Of a DNA stretch of 64,000 nucleotides, positions 22,371-36,583 are shown in pieces. Source of the stretch: Capitulum mitella (taxonomy: Eukaryota > Arthropoda > Thecostraca > Pollicipedomorpha > Pollicipedidae); the NCBI GenBank assembly GCA_030062745.1, contig CP099839.1:3167001-3231000 (forward strand). The letters run 5' to 3'. The translations under genes were made by a program, and so were the position numbers. How positions within the stretch are numbered: position 1 is the first letter of the stretch; every line of letters begins with the position of its first letter. Below the pieces are notes generated by a model. It was not told where the DNA came from. It did no database searches and saw only the letters and a program-made list of their open reading frames with translations.

Positions 22371-25237
22371 GTGTAGGAACGTCTCAGAAAGTGGGGGCGC
22401 CAAAGGCAGTTTTGCGGTCGATCCTTTTCGTGCAAAGCCATATTTTTTATAATCCATTTCCCATTAATGGACTGGTAGGAGTGCCGTCCATGTCCGTACG
22501 ACCCAATTACGTTAAATACCGTGGTTTCTAGACTACTTCAAGAATCCCTTCGGATCACACCCCTTCCTGTTATTCTTTTTTCCTAAATTTACTCCCACCA
22601 CCGATGATAGTTAATGATAGGCCTCGAGAACCGGGCAAGCAGGTAGCCAGTTAGTAACGCCGCCCGGTTCGCACGGAATACCATGTTTGGTTATCAAACA
22701 TGTGTTTGATACCAGAAAAAGTAGGATTAATATCCATCCTTCTCGGAAGGTGAGAGTGCCATGACACCCACGGCCCCTTCCCCGTTTCTACGTCTATGTT
22801 CCTGCCCTTACAAAAAGGCGATTTTTTGCCTTTACTTTTTACTTCCCTTGAAATGGCCAATTTGGCATCAAGTGCCCCTGAGGCCATTGTGGAATATTCC
22901 AGCCGATACATCCACTTATACATTAAAAAAACAATACTCCGGCCCTTACAAAAGACGAATTTTTGCCTTCATTTCCCGCTTTCCCCAAAACAGTCAATTT
23001 GGCCTCAGGTGCTCTTTTTCCGTGCCACATGGGTATATCAGGCATTCAACTGCTAAACCCCTTTTGAACGACGTGAAGGCCTTGGTTATTAAGTTTTCTG
23101 CCGCAAATGTCAACAGAGTAACTTGACCTGAGATGATTTCATGTGACCTCAGAAAGGTTTTGTTTGAGAAAATTCCAACAGCTTTCTTCTACCCTCGTCG
23201 AAGGCTCTCCAATGGTGTTTTTCTTTTATTTTTTTCCGTGGGATTTTTGGTTCTCGAGATCTTGGGGGCGGAGGTTGTCACGAACCCCCGGCGCGGCGAA
23301 GGTGGATGCGGAGGGCGGCCAGGCGAGGGTAAAATGTCATGCATCTGCATTCCCAAATGCGTTAGCTTGCTAGCTCCTTCGTTCACATGGATGCCCCGGG
23401 GCCAGTGTTTTTGTTCTCATACCTATTTTCTATGGATGTTTTTGAACCGCTTAGTAATAAAAGCAAACAGTGTTGGAAGCCCTGGGATGCCGGATATTAA
23501 AATGAATCGATGAACATTGATGTTGCATTTCGTCGCTCTTGCAAATTACATCAAAGAAATGCAATATGACAAAGCTAAAATCTGTCTGTGAATTTGGGGA
23601 GGAACGAAATAAACCTCGCTTGTCATCCGCTCTAGATCCTGGTTTATGGAGATGTTTACGAATAACTGTTCAGAGCTACGAGTCTGGTAGCTTCAACCAT
23701 AGGTGTAGGAACTTCAAAAATGGATCAGATGCACCAGCACATTATGAGGAACTTCGAATGCGCCCCTCTAAGCGAGAATTTTGCTATGAAATGCAACAAA
23801 GCGTTGTAAAGAAGGAGGGGACTGCAATTAGAGCTCCGCTGTCGGAGTTATTGACAAGGAATCAGTGACTTTACAGCTGAAATCTGCTTCGGTCATATCC
23901 GGGCCAACTTTTTTTGGGGGGGAGGAGGTCAAACGTCCTTACATCTTTTCTTGCCGCGCAGCCTCGTCACCAAACGGCATAGCAGCGTCAGGTGTTCAAT
24001 ATCCCTCGATGAATCAGCTACGCAAATTTTTATGAGAAGTTTTGTCGAGTTCGTCCAAGGTTTTTTAATCAATTGCGATGCTTTACATCTTTGCTGCGCG
24101 AAATGGACGACAGTGCGTGTATGTATTGTAATGCCATCCATATTTATGTATATTTATGTGGACTACCCATGGCGTCAAACGAGGTTGCCGTATGTCACAT
24201 TTCGGCAACAAAGATTTTTTTCAAATATGATACCAGTATACGTCGTAAGATCAATTGTGATAACCAGCTGAAGACTTTTTTTGTTTCAAACAAAGATTTT
24301 TCGAAGGTTTTTCTGTTCCAAACAAGTACTTAAATAATATGTTGATTAATTAATAATTGATGATGGATTGATGATAAATACTTAGAGGCATCTGATGCAG
24401 TTTTATGGTGTTTATGGAGCACTTATCCTTGTTCTTGAACCACTATGCATCAGGCGCCACAATCATACACTTAACAAGCAGGCCACTGCAAGCATAAGCC
24501 TTAGTTACCTGGGCGAGGAGAACGAGAGGGTAGGGTACATGAGCAGTAGAACAGGATGTGCGTAGTCCCGTCAGTGTAACTGTGTTATGCCATTTTAAAA
24601 GCAAGTGTCCTGTATGTACGTACGCAGTGTCGCTGTGTCATTTGAATTTGAAAATGGATGACGTAATATCCGGAATGTCTTAGAGATATCCCTCAAATGC
24701 GACTTTATGTTCATTTTGTCTCAGTTTTACAGAAGTCCAAAAGTGCAGTAAAATACGTCGTCCGAAATACAATAAACAACAAATAAAGAACAACAAAAAT
24801 ATGATACAAGCAAATCGTTTACTACTTTTTAGCAAAACTGAAAATATGAATGCTGAAATAGAGAGAGAGAGAAAGAGATTGCTAAAAGGAATGTTGATTT
24901 ATGGCCCGCAATTTAGTGCTGAGGTAAAAAAAAATGCGACATACTCAGGTTGGCATCGTCATTAGAAATCGATTACCGTTCGAATCAGATGAATCGGTCC
25001 CTTAGTTGCCAAGTCATTGAGATGGAAGTTTTTCCTCCAGTAAGTGCATTATGGAGAGATACCCGGGCAAGAATCAGTGGGGTCCCTCCGAATGCGTGGT
25101 CATTTGGGAGCGACATAAAACCATGCAGTGCATGCCGAAAATTCCATGCAACCATAGAATCGCAGTCACGATTGCAAAGTTACCATGTGCGTACCTATTT
25201 GAACCAGTTCACAGCTACATCGTTCAGTTTATTTCAG
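22371..25237. other. No confident gene; transposon fragments
   Basis: The part near 23190-23330 (TTTTTTTCCGTG...GAGATCTTGGGGGCGG) matches 41430-41546, so it is a third TTAA-type repeat family fragment. A GA-rich tract lies at about 24865. Signal-peptide exons of the gene beginning at 25238 may lie here: an ATG followed by a good CCA|GTAAGT donor occurs at 25022-25039, but its phase does not fit the next acceptor. Confidence 0.35.
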
Positions 25238-28200
25238 GACTTCTCCTGGCGTTCCCATGCACGGTGGCAATATCAGAAGACCTATTCGTCGGCGGCGACG
25301 GCGAGCCCAGTGACCTGCGATGTGCCGCCGGCTGCGCTCGGAACGACACCTGTCGGGGCTTCAGCCTGAAGCCCGAAGCCCGGCTCACTCCCTCCGCGGC
25401 CAACTCCGAGCGATGCCAGTACTGGGACAGCCTGCCGACTGGCCGGACTCTGTGGGAGAGGGTCAGGCCGGCTGGGAGTACCACCACTCCCCCTGCAGTG
25501 TCCACCACAGTCCCCGCGACCACGAAGACCACCGATACGACATCAATCGGCACTTCTCCAACGATCTCTGCTATCACCTCAGAGCCGGCTGCATCCACTA
25601 CGCTGGCACCGCCTACAACCAGGGCTAGCGCAACATATACTACACAGGGAGACCCCGCTACCACCACCAACTCGGCTGATGTCGTCTCCACTCAGTCTGC
25701 ATCCACTACGCTGACATCGCTTACAGCCAGTGCTAGCGCAACATATACTACACACCGAAATCCCGCTACCACCACCAACTCGGCTGATGTCACCTCCACT
25801 CAGTCTGCATCCACTACGCTGACAACCAGGGCTAGCGCAATATATACTACACAGGGAGACCCCGCTACCACCACCAGCTCGGCTGATGTCGCCTCCACTC
25901 AATCCACGACTGAATCGGCCAATTTAAATGGTGGAGCTTCCACCTCAGCTGTATCAGCTACGTCCACACAGTCTGCCGCCGAGGGCGCCGACACCTCCAA
26001 CATATCAAACACGGAGGCAGCGACTTCTCCCACACAATCCCACGCCGAAAATTCCGCAACTACAGGCGAACCGTCAGCCTTCCCCACCACCGCTGTCGCT
26101 ACCACGACATCCACTATATCCACTACCTCGACAACCACCACGGCCGCCGAGAGAACAGCGACCACCGCCAATCCGCGCCTGTGGAAGGAGAACGCCAGTG
26201 CACCGGCGTGTCCGTCCGAGTCTCCGCCTATCAGCATTGACGCTGTGGAGGAGATCGTGTTGGACGGGGAGAACCAGCTGCTGATGGTGGCCGCCAACGG
26301 CTCAGTGCTGTCGGGACGAGTGCGGGGGAGCGGGATCTGCCTGCTCAGCTCCGTGCCGGCCAGCCAGGTGTTCCTGGCGCAGGAAGCCGGCACCGACGCC
26401 TGTCTCCACCCCAGCTGTGTGGTGGACTACGCCGAGCACAGGCTCCTGCTGTCCACGGCTGACGGAACAATGTGCTTCTGCTCCAGCCACACGACGGCTG
26501 ACGAGTCCTCAACCGACCATCTGCAATGTAACGCTGACGTCATGTCCGCTCGCATGCCTTGTACTGGTGACAGTTTCCGCGTAGTGGACGACAAGTACGC
26601 CGTGGTCGGCCACGTCTTTGGCACGCGTTTGAGCTATTACCAGAAGAATTTCGGTGAGGCCGAGATCAACTCCGCCCTTGGACGTCATCTGACAGCTTTG
26701 GTGGAACAGGTCCGATCGTCTGGGCTGTAAGTACTGGACTTTGTATGCATACCCATTATCAACGTGCACAAAGTTTTAAAAATGGAGGTAATTGGTAAAG
26801 AGGTTTAATTTTGTGCAAATGATTGGCATGGCCGGGCCGATGGCCGGACAGTGAAGTCTATTATTTTAACCTAGGGCATTTTCAATGCCTTGATTTAACA
26901 AGTCATTGGTAGATATTTTCATAGAACCACACACACACATACATGTTTATCATACATCCAAGATTTCAGGTATGTATATCTTAAAAAAGCATCATCGGTA
27001 AGGCTCAGAGGAACATTGGTGGGGTTTAAAACAACATTGATAGGGCTTGGGGTCTGTCAGGCCTGTAGACAACAACACCCGTGAATCGGTGAAAGTGTAA
27101 GCCCAAAATTCTCGGGCTGATTTATCTTTAATTCCTTCATATGATTTAAAGCAGGATCATCGCAGCTCACGAGACGTGCATCAAAAATGAAGAGAAAAAT
27201 GGTTTCATGGACATACCAGAAAATATCTAATATCTAGGGCCTACCATTATCCCAAAATTTACTCAAGAAACCCATTGCGATGAAAATGTCAGTTGGGTAA
27301 TGCTGTTTGAGCGTTGAACGGCCAGCGTCAGTGAACGTGAACAGCATACTCGTGAGGTGCTCTGGAGGCGTGACCGCAACGTGAGGTCACGTGACGCGAG
27401 ATCACGTGACCTGGACTGCCTTAGCACCGTTTCACATCACGGCCGACCCAGCCCCAAAGCCCGGGTTAGTCCCAGGGGCCGGGTCAGCCCCAGGGGCACG
27501 GTCAGTCCCACAGCCCGGGACAGCCCCAGAGGCTGGGTCAGTCCTAGAGTAGAGGTCTTCAACAGCCGGGTTTACCGATTACCTATGGGTTAACCTGCGG
27601 GTACCGGTACAGTTATATGGGCGCCGAATGACCCTGCAGTCGGTGCGCCCCTAAGCCCCAATAACCAACCAACCAACCGGTACAGTTATGCAGAATAACA
27701 CTAGTGACGGGTGGGTAACTGGTAAGCTATTCACGGATAAGTCTATGAGTAAAAGATACGTTGCGGACTTACCAGAAAACATTGTTTTTAACAAAGAATC
27801 ATTCGCCGTCGTAAATCTACCTGCATACACGATACAACAGTCGAAGATTTGTAATCTACTGTAGTAATACTCTAACCCGTCCCCGACTGGGGGGGGGCAG
27901 TTGACGGCCCCCCTGAGGTTTTTCTGGGACTACGAGAGAACGAACAAACACAGAGTCACGAAACGTCGTGTACCTTTTGCTTCGTCATTTTTACACCTTG
28001 TGTCAAAGTTTTGAGCTCAGGCCGCCTCAGGCATTTGACCTAGGTCAGGCCAAACAGACCTATGTCCAAAAACGTTTAGCGTCCTCTAACTTTTTTGCAA
28101 AACAAGATATCACAATAATACTTTCAGGAATTAGTGATCTTGATAGATGCAATAAATCTGCTATCTCGGATTTTTCGGAATTTTCCGCGTCATTGACCTA

Positions 28201-29579
28201 GGGTCAAGCCCATTTTTAAGACATGTCGTCGTTTTTCAGAAATTGACGGAATATTTCATAACATTTTTAGTGTGGAGTCAAGCAGATATCTAGTTACCGT
28301 CGTTGGGCAAAGTATCAATGACTTCTAGCCGTTGACCTGAGGTCAGGTCACGAATAACTGTAGTCAGCCAAAATGTACCACCGTCAAAACCAGCGATGAA
28401 TTATTCAGAATGGGTAGAAATTGGCAGAACTGGCTTGCACAGACGTAAGTAATACTAGGTACCCCAAAAAGTTCGAAAAACGGCATATTTTAGAAATAAA
28501 CAGTCTCTCGCGAATAAAGGTCCGCCATTTTTGTACATTGGTAACTAATGAATGTTTCCAAAATTTAAGCGTGAAAAAAACATCACAAGAACCACTAAGA
28601 ATAATAAAATTTACATGGATAGGAATTTCCCGCAAAAATAAAGGAAGGCTAAAACTAGTTCCCGTCAATTTCTTTCTGCATACGGCTGCGCCGCACACCG
28701 ACAGATATATGGAAAAAATCTGAGAAATTAGATGTGTATCGGCATTTGGGGACTTTTGCTTGTGCCCTGGTGCCTTTAACTATGCGTCATTAGTCACAGC
28801 CCTTGAGATTCAGGCCGTTTCTCAGTATCATGCAGTCGGCTATGAGAAAACATATATGGGACGTAAATTGCTTACATATTATGTAAAACTAAAAGTGAGA
28901 CTGGGTTCGAGCTCTACTCGTCACAAGCTTTCCAACGGTATACTTATTTTTATCGTGCGACCAACCGTTAGTGAGTTAAAGGGGACGGCCAACTGCCCCC
29001 CCCCCCCCAGTCGCGCATGATCGAAATTGATTGACGGTCCTGCGCGTTAATAACAAAAGGCTATTTACTAATGCTGTTTTATCGAGAAGACTAGATCTAC
29101 CACTTTTAAATTCACGAACCTGCAGGTTCCAGCCTTTGTCATCTGGCCATGTAGGCTTCGACAGTGTCACATGTCAAATTGGAGGAGTTTATATTTTTTC
29201 TAGGTGTGCAGAGAAAACTTATGGCAACACCTACAGGAAAACAGCCTAGCCAAAGTGATTGCACCCATAAAAACTTAACGGAATGAAACATGTCAAGCAA
29301 TCTGCTTTTGTTACGCAGCTTCTTAAGAGTCATCTGTCGCGCGATCGGCCTTCCCATTCTGCCAAGCCACATGGTTATGGACTGATTTCACCTTTCTTTA
29401 CGTTAAAATATGCGCTATGGTTATGACGGAAAATCGATAAGATGACATTACTTTAGTCGGAATCATTCGAAAGGTATTCACAAAAACAGGAGTTATTGCC
29501 CTCTATCTGAGCAATTATTGCCCTCTATCTGTGCGTCTGTTGAGTGAGATGGCTGTTCTGAAGTTTGGACAGGAATGGT

Positions 29580-29632
<53 letters not shown>

Positions 29633-32600
29633 TATATTCCTATACGTCGTAACTGCAACACAGAAACTAAAGCAGTATTAAAATAGTTTGAATTGTTCTG
29701 CTACAGTTTGCCATGACTTTAACTGGCAATATCCCAATTTAGTACATCGAAGTACGCAGGTAAGTATAAACCCTGATTTAAGTAACTGAATGTGTGGTTC
29801 TGTGCAGATTGTATTAACCCGCGTTCAACCGTGGGTCGGCGGCGATCACGCCCAACTAGGGGGTGATCTAACTCTAACTCACAAACGGTGAGTCGCACGA
29901 TAGAAAAATAAACACACCGTTGGAAAGCTCGTGGCAAGTAGAGCTCGAAACTGGCAATGTTTTTAGTTTCGGATAGTATGTAAGCCATTTACCCTATATT
30001 AGCCTTATATATGTTTTCTCATAGTCGACTGCATGAGACCGAGAAAAGGCCTGAATCTCAAAGGCTGTGGCTAATAACGCATAGGTAAAGGCACCAACGG
30101 GCATGTAAAGGTTCGCAGGTGCCGATACACGTCTAATTCCTCGGATTTGTTCAATATGTACGCCAAAACTCCAAAACAAAACGCCAAAACCCTATTCCCG
30201 GCAGGGGGGGGGGCTGAACTCGCCCCCTCTTGAGTTTTTTTGCTTGCCAATTCCAGGCTTTTTAACGCAGCCTCACGAAACTTGGTGACTTTTCCTAGCT
30301 ATTCTTCCTACGTGCTGTGACGAAATTTCAAAATTCTATTCTGCTCAGGGGCGGAGCCAGGCAACGTTTTTTGGAGGCACCTCATGCCATTTCTGGCCAT
30401 GTTGAGGGTAAAAGGAAAATGTCTGCCAAAAACGGAGTTTTATAGGTAGAACTTAAAACTTTACGTCCACGTATAGCTAAATAGTTGGGCAATGTGCAGA
30501 TGTAGTTTTGTTTATCTGAGGTCATTTTACAAGGTCAGGTCAAGGTCAAAAGCCAAAATTTATTTTTTCGCTATGATTTAGGTGCCGTTTTTTCAAATGC
30601 CAAACCCGGAACATATATGACGTAGAAGGATGCCCTCTACTTGTGTACCAAGTTTCAGCTCGATATCAGGTCGGGTCACGGAGCTATGATCTAAAAGGTC
30701 TCTGCGCATATCCTATATCGCAATAGCCATAAAATGAAATTTTTGAAATAGAATGAATTCAAATGATTGAAAACGTTTACAGATAATATTGAATGCACAC
30801 GAATTCATCCGAAGTGACCCCAAGGTCACTGGAGATTATTTAAGGTCAAAGGTCACAAGTTGATCTGAGAAACGTGTGACCGTGACAGTTTCCCCTTTTT
30901 CATGTCCCTGGCACCGCCTATGCTAACATTATACAAACATTGTAATGCGATTTGTACTTCTTTAGTATAACATGACTAGCAGAAACCAAAAAAGGGTGTT
31001 TGCCTCTTTTGTTCATTCAGTTGTTAGGAAACTAATCCTCCTATTTTTGAAACCCTGTGAACGCCCATGAATTTTCTCAAAATTTCAGATTTGTGTACCC
31101 ATAGTAAAAGCCCTATCCATAATCTCTCGATTCATGCCAGTTTCATCGAAATCGATCCATAAACAACGGAGTTATAAGAAGTCAAAAAGTACCCCCCCAT
31201 TTTGACATTGTTGCCCCCTGTATCCACAAATTTCAAAATTTTGAAAATTTCCTTTTATAACAATGTAGTTCACGTCACGGGAAATCGATTTCCGTTTGTT
31301 GCGATGAAATCGGACAGGTAGTTCTCGAAATCTCAGGGGGGCCGAATCCGCCCCCCTGCCGGGAATCGACGATACCGTCTAGCCCTCCGAGAATAGGGTA
31401 AAAGACTCGGTAATTTTCGCGCCGGTTGTCAGCGGACGGCGCAGCCGTACGCAGTAAGAAATTAATGAGAACTGATTTTAGCGTTCGTTTGTTTTCGCGA
31501 CATAAGCCTATCCATGCAAAATTTTACTTATCTTAGTGTTTCTTCTGATGGTTTCTCCTGCTTAAATTCTGGAAAAAAATCGTTAGTTACCGATCTACAC
31601 AACTGGCACAGATTTAGTCCCGAGAGGCTGTTTATTCCCAGAAAACCCAATTTTTTTAAACCTTTTGAGGTTCTTGTTATTACTTGCTTCTGTGCAAACC
31701 AGCTCTGCCATTTCTGCCCATTCTGAATAATTTCTCACTGATTTTAACGGTGGTGCATTTCGGCTCACAACAGTTCTTCGTGAACTGACCTCATGTCAAT
31801 AGCTGGAAGTCATTGATACTTTGCCCATTGACGGTAACTAGATGTGTGCATCACTCCATACTAAAAATGTTATGGAAAATTCTGCCAATTTCCGACAAAG
31901 CAACATGTTTTAAAAATAAGCTTGACCTTAGGTCAATGACCCAGAAAATTCCGAAAAATCTGAGATAGCGGATTTGCCGCATCGATTAAGGTCTCTGAAT
32001 CCCTGGAATCTCTGATCCCTGAAAGTATTATTGTGATGTCTTGTTTTCCGAAAAAGTTACAGGGCGCTAAACTTTTTTGGACATAGGTCCATTTGACGTA
32101 ACCTAGGTCAGACATCTGGATTGACCTGAGGTCAAAACTTTGACACAAGGTGTGAAAATGATCAAGCAAAAGGTGCAAGAAGTTTTGTGTCGCTGCGTTT
32201 CTTTGTTCCGTTGCAGTCCAAGAAAACCTCGGGGGGGGTGGTCAACAGCCCCCCGTCGGGGGCGGGTTAACTACATTAGAACAATATATTAATTTTCCTG
32301 AGTCAGGGCTAATGCTTACATGCTTACCTAGGCAGGGCCTCGTCCAAGGAATTTTCACTGGGGTGAGGGCAGGTCTTTCAACCCGGCATTTCAGTAGCAC
32401 CCACCTACCCCGGTGATGTAAAAATGAAACTGCGCGAAGTCCGCATATATCTTAATGTAGCCCCCAGGAGCAAAATCTTTTGTTTATTTGCCTAGAGTAA
32501 TTCTCTATGTGGCACTGTCCTTTTTGAACCATACATCTTTGCCTTGAAAACGATCATTTTCCCAACTGCAAACTTTCCACGAGCCATGACCTCGTTTGAA

Positions 32601-35600
32601 TCACACCGACCATATGTTTTGACCCCCGCCAATTCAAACGCGGCCTTGCATTTTGCGCCAAATAGCCTAATTGACCTGAGGGCGTCATTTTCGGGTTGCA
32701 GATGTACCACGAAAAACATTTTTATAGAAGTGGAGCCAAGTCCGTTGGAGCACGTCAATAATACACTGTGCGGAAGACAGACGTGGGCTAGGTAACAACA
32801 ACCGCGTGGGACATGACGCAAGGGATATCGCAGAGAGACATAAGTGAACATGATGCAATTTGTCCACAAAACCGGCCATAAGAACTATGCACGACTCTGT
32901 CCGGCTTTTAATCATGTCTTTTTATGCGATATGATAGCCATGAGATTAACTTCCGCAGAACTCGGATGCATGTGTCCCAGTCTGGCTAAGCCAATGACAC
33001 GTCATACGTTGCTGCATTGCCGCAGCGCTTGACTGGCTATGTTTCTTGGGACGCTGAGAACGTCTGAATGATTCCCAGGTACAATTTTGGATATGTGCAA
33101 ATATTTGCAATAAGCATCCAAACATATCTGGGCATTTCATGCTGTCATACAGAGACAGAAACACACGTGAAACATCAGGAAACGAAAACGGCACGACGGT
33201 TTCAAAATGCCAAGAACGCGAACTCACGGAATGAGACGCGATTTACAACAGCTTACAGAGTTGCGCTCAGTAATGGCTTGAGGCAGGGTTTCCCATGATG
33301 CTGTTGCTCTGTAGGGCATGGCTGGCTAAGTGCACTCGAGTTTGACATGCGGCAGGTGTATTTTCATCCTACAGAGGCGCGAGTCTTGCGAACTGAGATC
33401 TCGTTGTGCGGCACAAACATCTTCTGGTGTCATTCTGACGGTAATACGGGTTCATGTAGTCTTCATTTGCTCCATTGAGTTCAGTGACCTGTGTAGTGTG
33501 TTGCGAGCACGTTCCGCACAGGGGCTGAGAATTTCCGCACTGGGTCGTCACCAACATTTCATTGTGTAAAAAGAAACCCATTACTTATGGTAGACTTGCA
33601 TTCATCGGCGGGTATCAAGACAAGACTATGCTCCTGTGAATGCTCCTAACTTCCTAGGTCACTGGCGACTGCAAAGTAAAATGCGAATGGCGACGAGGGT
33701 AGAGGCGGTTTCTTGAGAGCAATGAGTCTCTTGAATTATGTCATCGTGAGATGCAAAGGGATATGAAACACTGCTACTTGTAAGTAAAAGAGTGGAAACA
33801 TCTTCTCTCCGCGTAATGACCAATAAGCTTAACTACATAAACAGCATTAGAACAATTTCCGGAAAAATTAATAACGGTTAAGATAAAACATAGAACGAAC
33901 AAACGGTACCTGCAAGGAAATGATTATAAACATCTGCACTCACGTCGTAACCAATAAAGTTAGCTATGCAGCACTAGAAAACTTCCAGGAAAAATCAGCA
34001 GTGGTAAGGATAGGACATTATGCAAACTGATTACATTTCTTTCATGTCGCATGTGATTAATACATGCATTTTATCACGCACCATGTTCTAGCCCTCGTTC
34101 GTCTCCGGAACTAGGGACGAAACGGTTACTCCATAAAGTGTCGGTTGACGGAATATCGCGTGCGAAAATATTTTAAACAAACTGAAAAGGCAAAAAGCGA
34201 AATATCGAACAAGATAAACGTCGACAGAGACGAAAAACAAACGGGAAAACCCCGAAGGGCAAAATATCGAATACGAATAAATATCAAATAGCGATATTCA
34301 TAAAAAATGAAAAAGTTCTCGAACAAAATACCGAAGAAACAAATAACCGACGCAAGATACAGAAATGGAAAAATATGGGCTTTGATTAACATGAAAACGG
34401 TGAAGTGCCGAAGGGCAAAACATCGCGAGGTTATACTTTGCATCATCGAATCAGGGACGGGCATCGTGCATGGGCGAGTATAAAATGGCAACTTTCACAT
34501 CACAGAATATGGATTGGAATAATATGCAACCGCTAAGAATCTCAAAGGATACAGGTTGTACCCGAACACGAACCTCATGGTGGAGTGTTCAAGATTTCCG
34601 TCTGTCATTATCACATATGAAATTCAAGTCCCGGTTTTTCGAAATTTTCCCGGTCCTTCTTCGCTAGTTGTGACTGCTGTTGGCAAAGACAGCAATCAGC
34701 GCAGGTCGTCGTCCGAGACCACAGTTCTTGTGTACGCCAGCTGTCATGCGATGTTACCAGGTGGAAAGTCCCTGGCAACAGCAGTCACAGCTCGTCCATG
34801 AAAGACCACTGGGAAAAGAGGAAGGGGAATTTTTAGGGCCCAGATCTCGAACTCCGCGTGATATATGATGTAAAATGCCAGTATTTTTGCGGCCACATCA
34901 TCAGGTCCAGTGACGTAACCAGGATTTTTGTCTGGTCGGTTCCGTTCAGCAAACCCTTGAAACAACCGGAACATTCATTTCGAGGAATTGTAGTTTAATG
35001 GAGAAGGCAGTAAGGAGATTTTGTGTCAACCCTGGAAAGCCTTCGCAGCGTTCCTGCTGCACTGCCCACGTACAGTGATCGGGAGAAGTCAGTATCCGTG
35101 CCCACCGTATTGTGCTACTAGTTGTCTTGCGGTATTTGTGACATAACAATTGATCTAGTGTGTTATTGAACCCTACCTCGATATTTCGTTATTCAGTCAT
35201 CTATCATTTGGTATACAGCCAGTTTATACTTATACTGCTTCGATATTTATGTCCAATATTTTGCATTCGGTACCTTTTCATTCTACGTTTGGTTCCACGA
35301 CTTATTAGTTTTCCCACATTTATCCCAAGATCAATATCTGGCATTCCATATTTCCCCGTTCGAGATTTACGCCCGTCGTTATTTATCGTGTCTGATGTTT
35401 GTGTTCGTTGTCTTGCTTTCAACATTCCTTTTTCATTTGATACCGTACGGTGTTTTGTTCTGCAATCGAACAGCGCATGTAAATGAATTTGGTTCCGCTT
35501 CCAAGAAAATGGCCGATTTGAGACCATTACTACTTCAATATTACATCACGACGTGCTGCAGGTGACGTGGTTAACATATATCGGTTATGGTTAATATCTA

Positions 35601-36513
35601 TATGTCAATATCTGTTAATCTGCATTTCATTAAGCTCGAAGGATATTGGGTTGGTGTGGTTTAAACAAGTTTATGCCTCATGAAAAGGCAAGCAGTTGGA
35701 AAAGCGACAGTTTTCAAGGCAAAATGCACGATTTCAGAAAGTATATCCTTCGGAAGTAGATCATTTTGAAATAGGGCAGTCTGGTCTCCGGGGTATGGCT
35801 GCATAAAGGTATTATGTTTTTTCCTAGACTCTGGTTTTTCTTTTCCTTTAGCCTGTTACCTAATACGCCCCTTCCCACGCGACCTCCGCCCCCCCCCCCC
35901 ACCCATATTTCGGGCACATTAGTTTGGGTTTTTCCATTTTCGGTGCTATTGCGGCATAAAAATCTTAGTACATGACACATACATACACTACCACTGGCGA
36001 TTCAAGCGCACGGAACAATAATGTACAAAGCATTTCTGCAGTGACCCCTCATTTCGAAAAGCGTTATGTCTCCGCAGAAAACCGTGTATGTGTTGTATTC
36101 GCATACATGTGTATTTCCATGCTTATTCTTAATCAGTTTACACAATCCTGTGTTTGTGTACACTACCATTGTTGATACAAGCGTCGCTGAAGAGTGGATG
36201 GACGATGCATTTTTGCAATTACTTCGGGTCTGAAAAAGTTGCGTCTCCACGTAAAGCCCTGTATAAGAATTTATAATTTCGAGCGTTCCAACTAGCCCCA
36301 CCCCCAGTCACCCAGCTTTGCCTCGACTGGGGATGGGGGGTGGGGGGAAGGGGCTGGCGACTCCACTGCGGGCTGAGCTCCCCACGATTAACATGTTAGA
36401 CCCTGTACTTCGGTGAACTAAATGAGCATAATGCTAATTAATGTACTAACAAACTGTAACAAAACAGTCGAAACTGTTTTGACACATTTATTTTATTTTT
36501 GGTAATTACATGC

Positions 36514-36583
<70 letters not shown>

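Noticed and set aside
25579-26393. Minus-strand frames opposite the mucin domain
   Set aside because: Shadows of the Thr-rich repeat.
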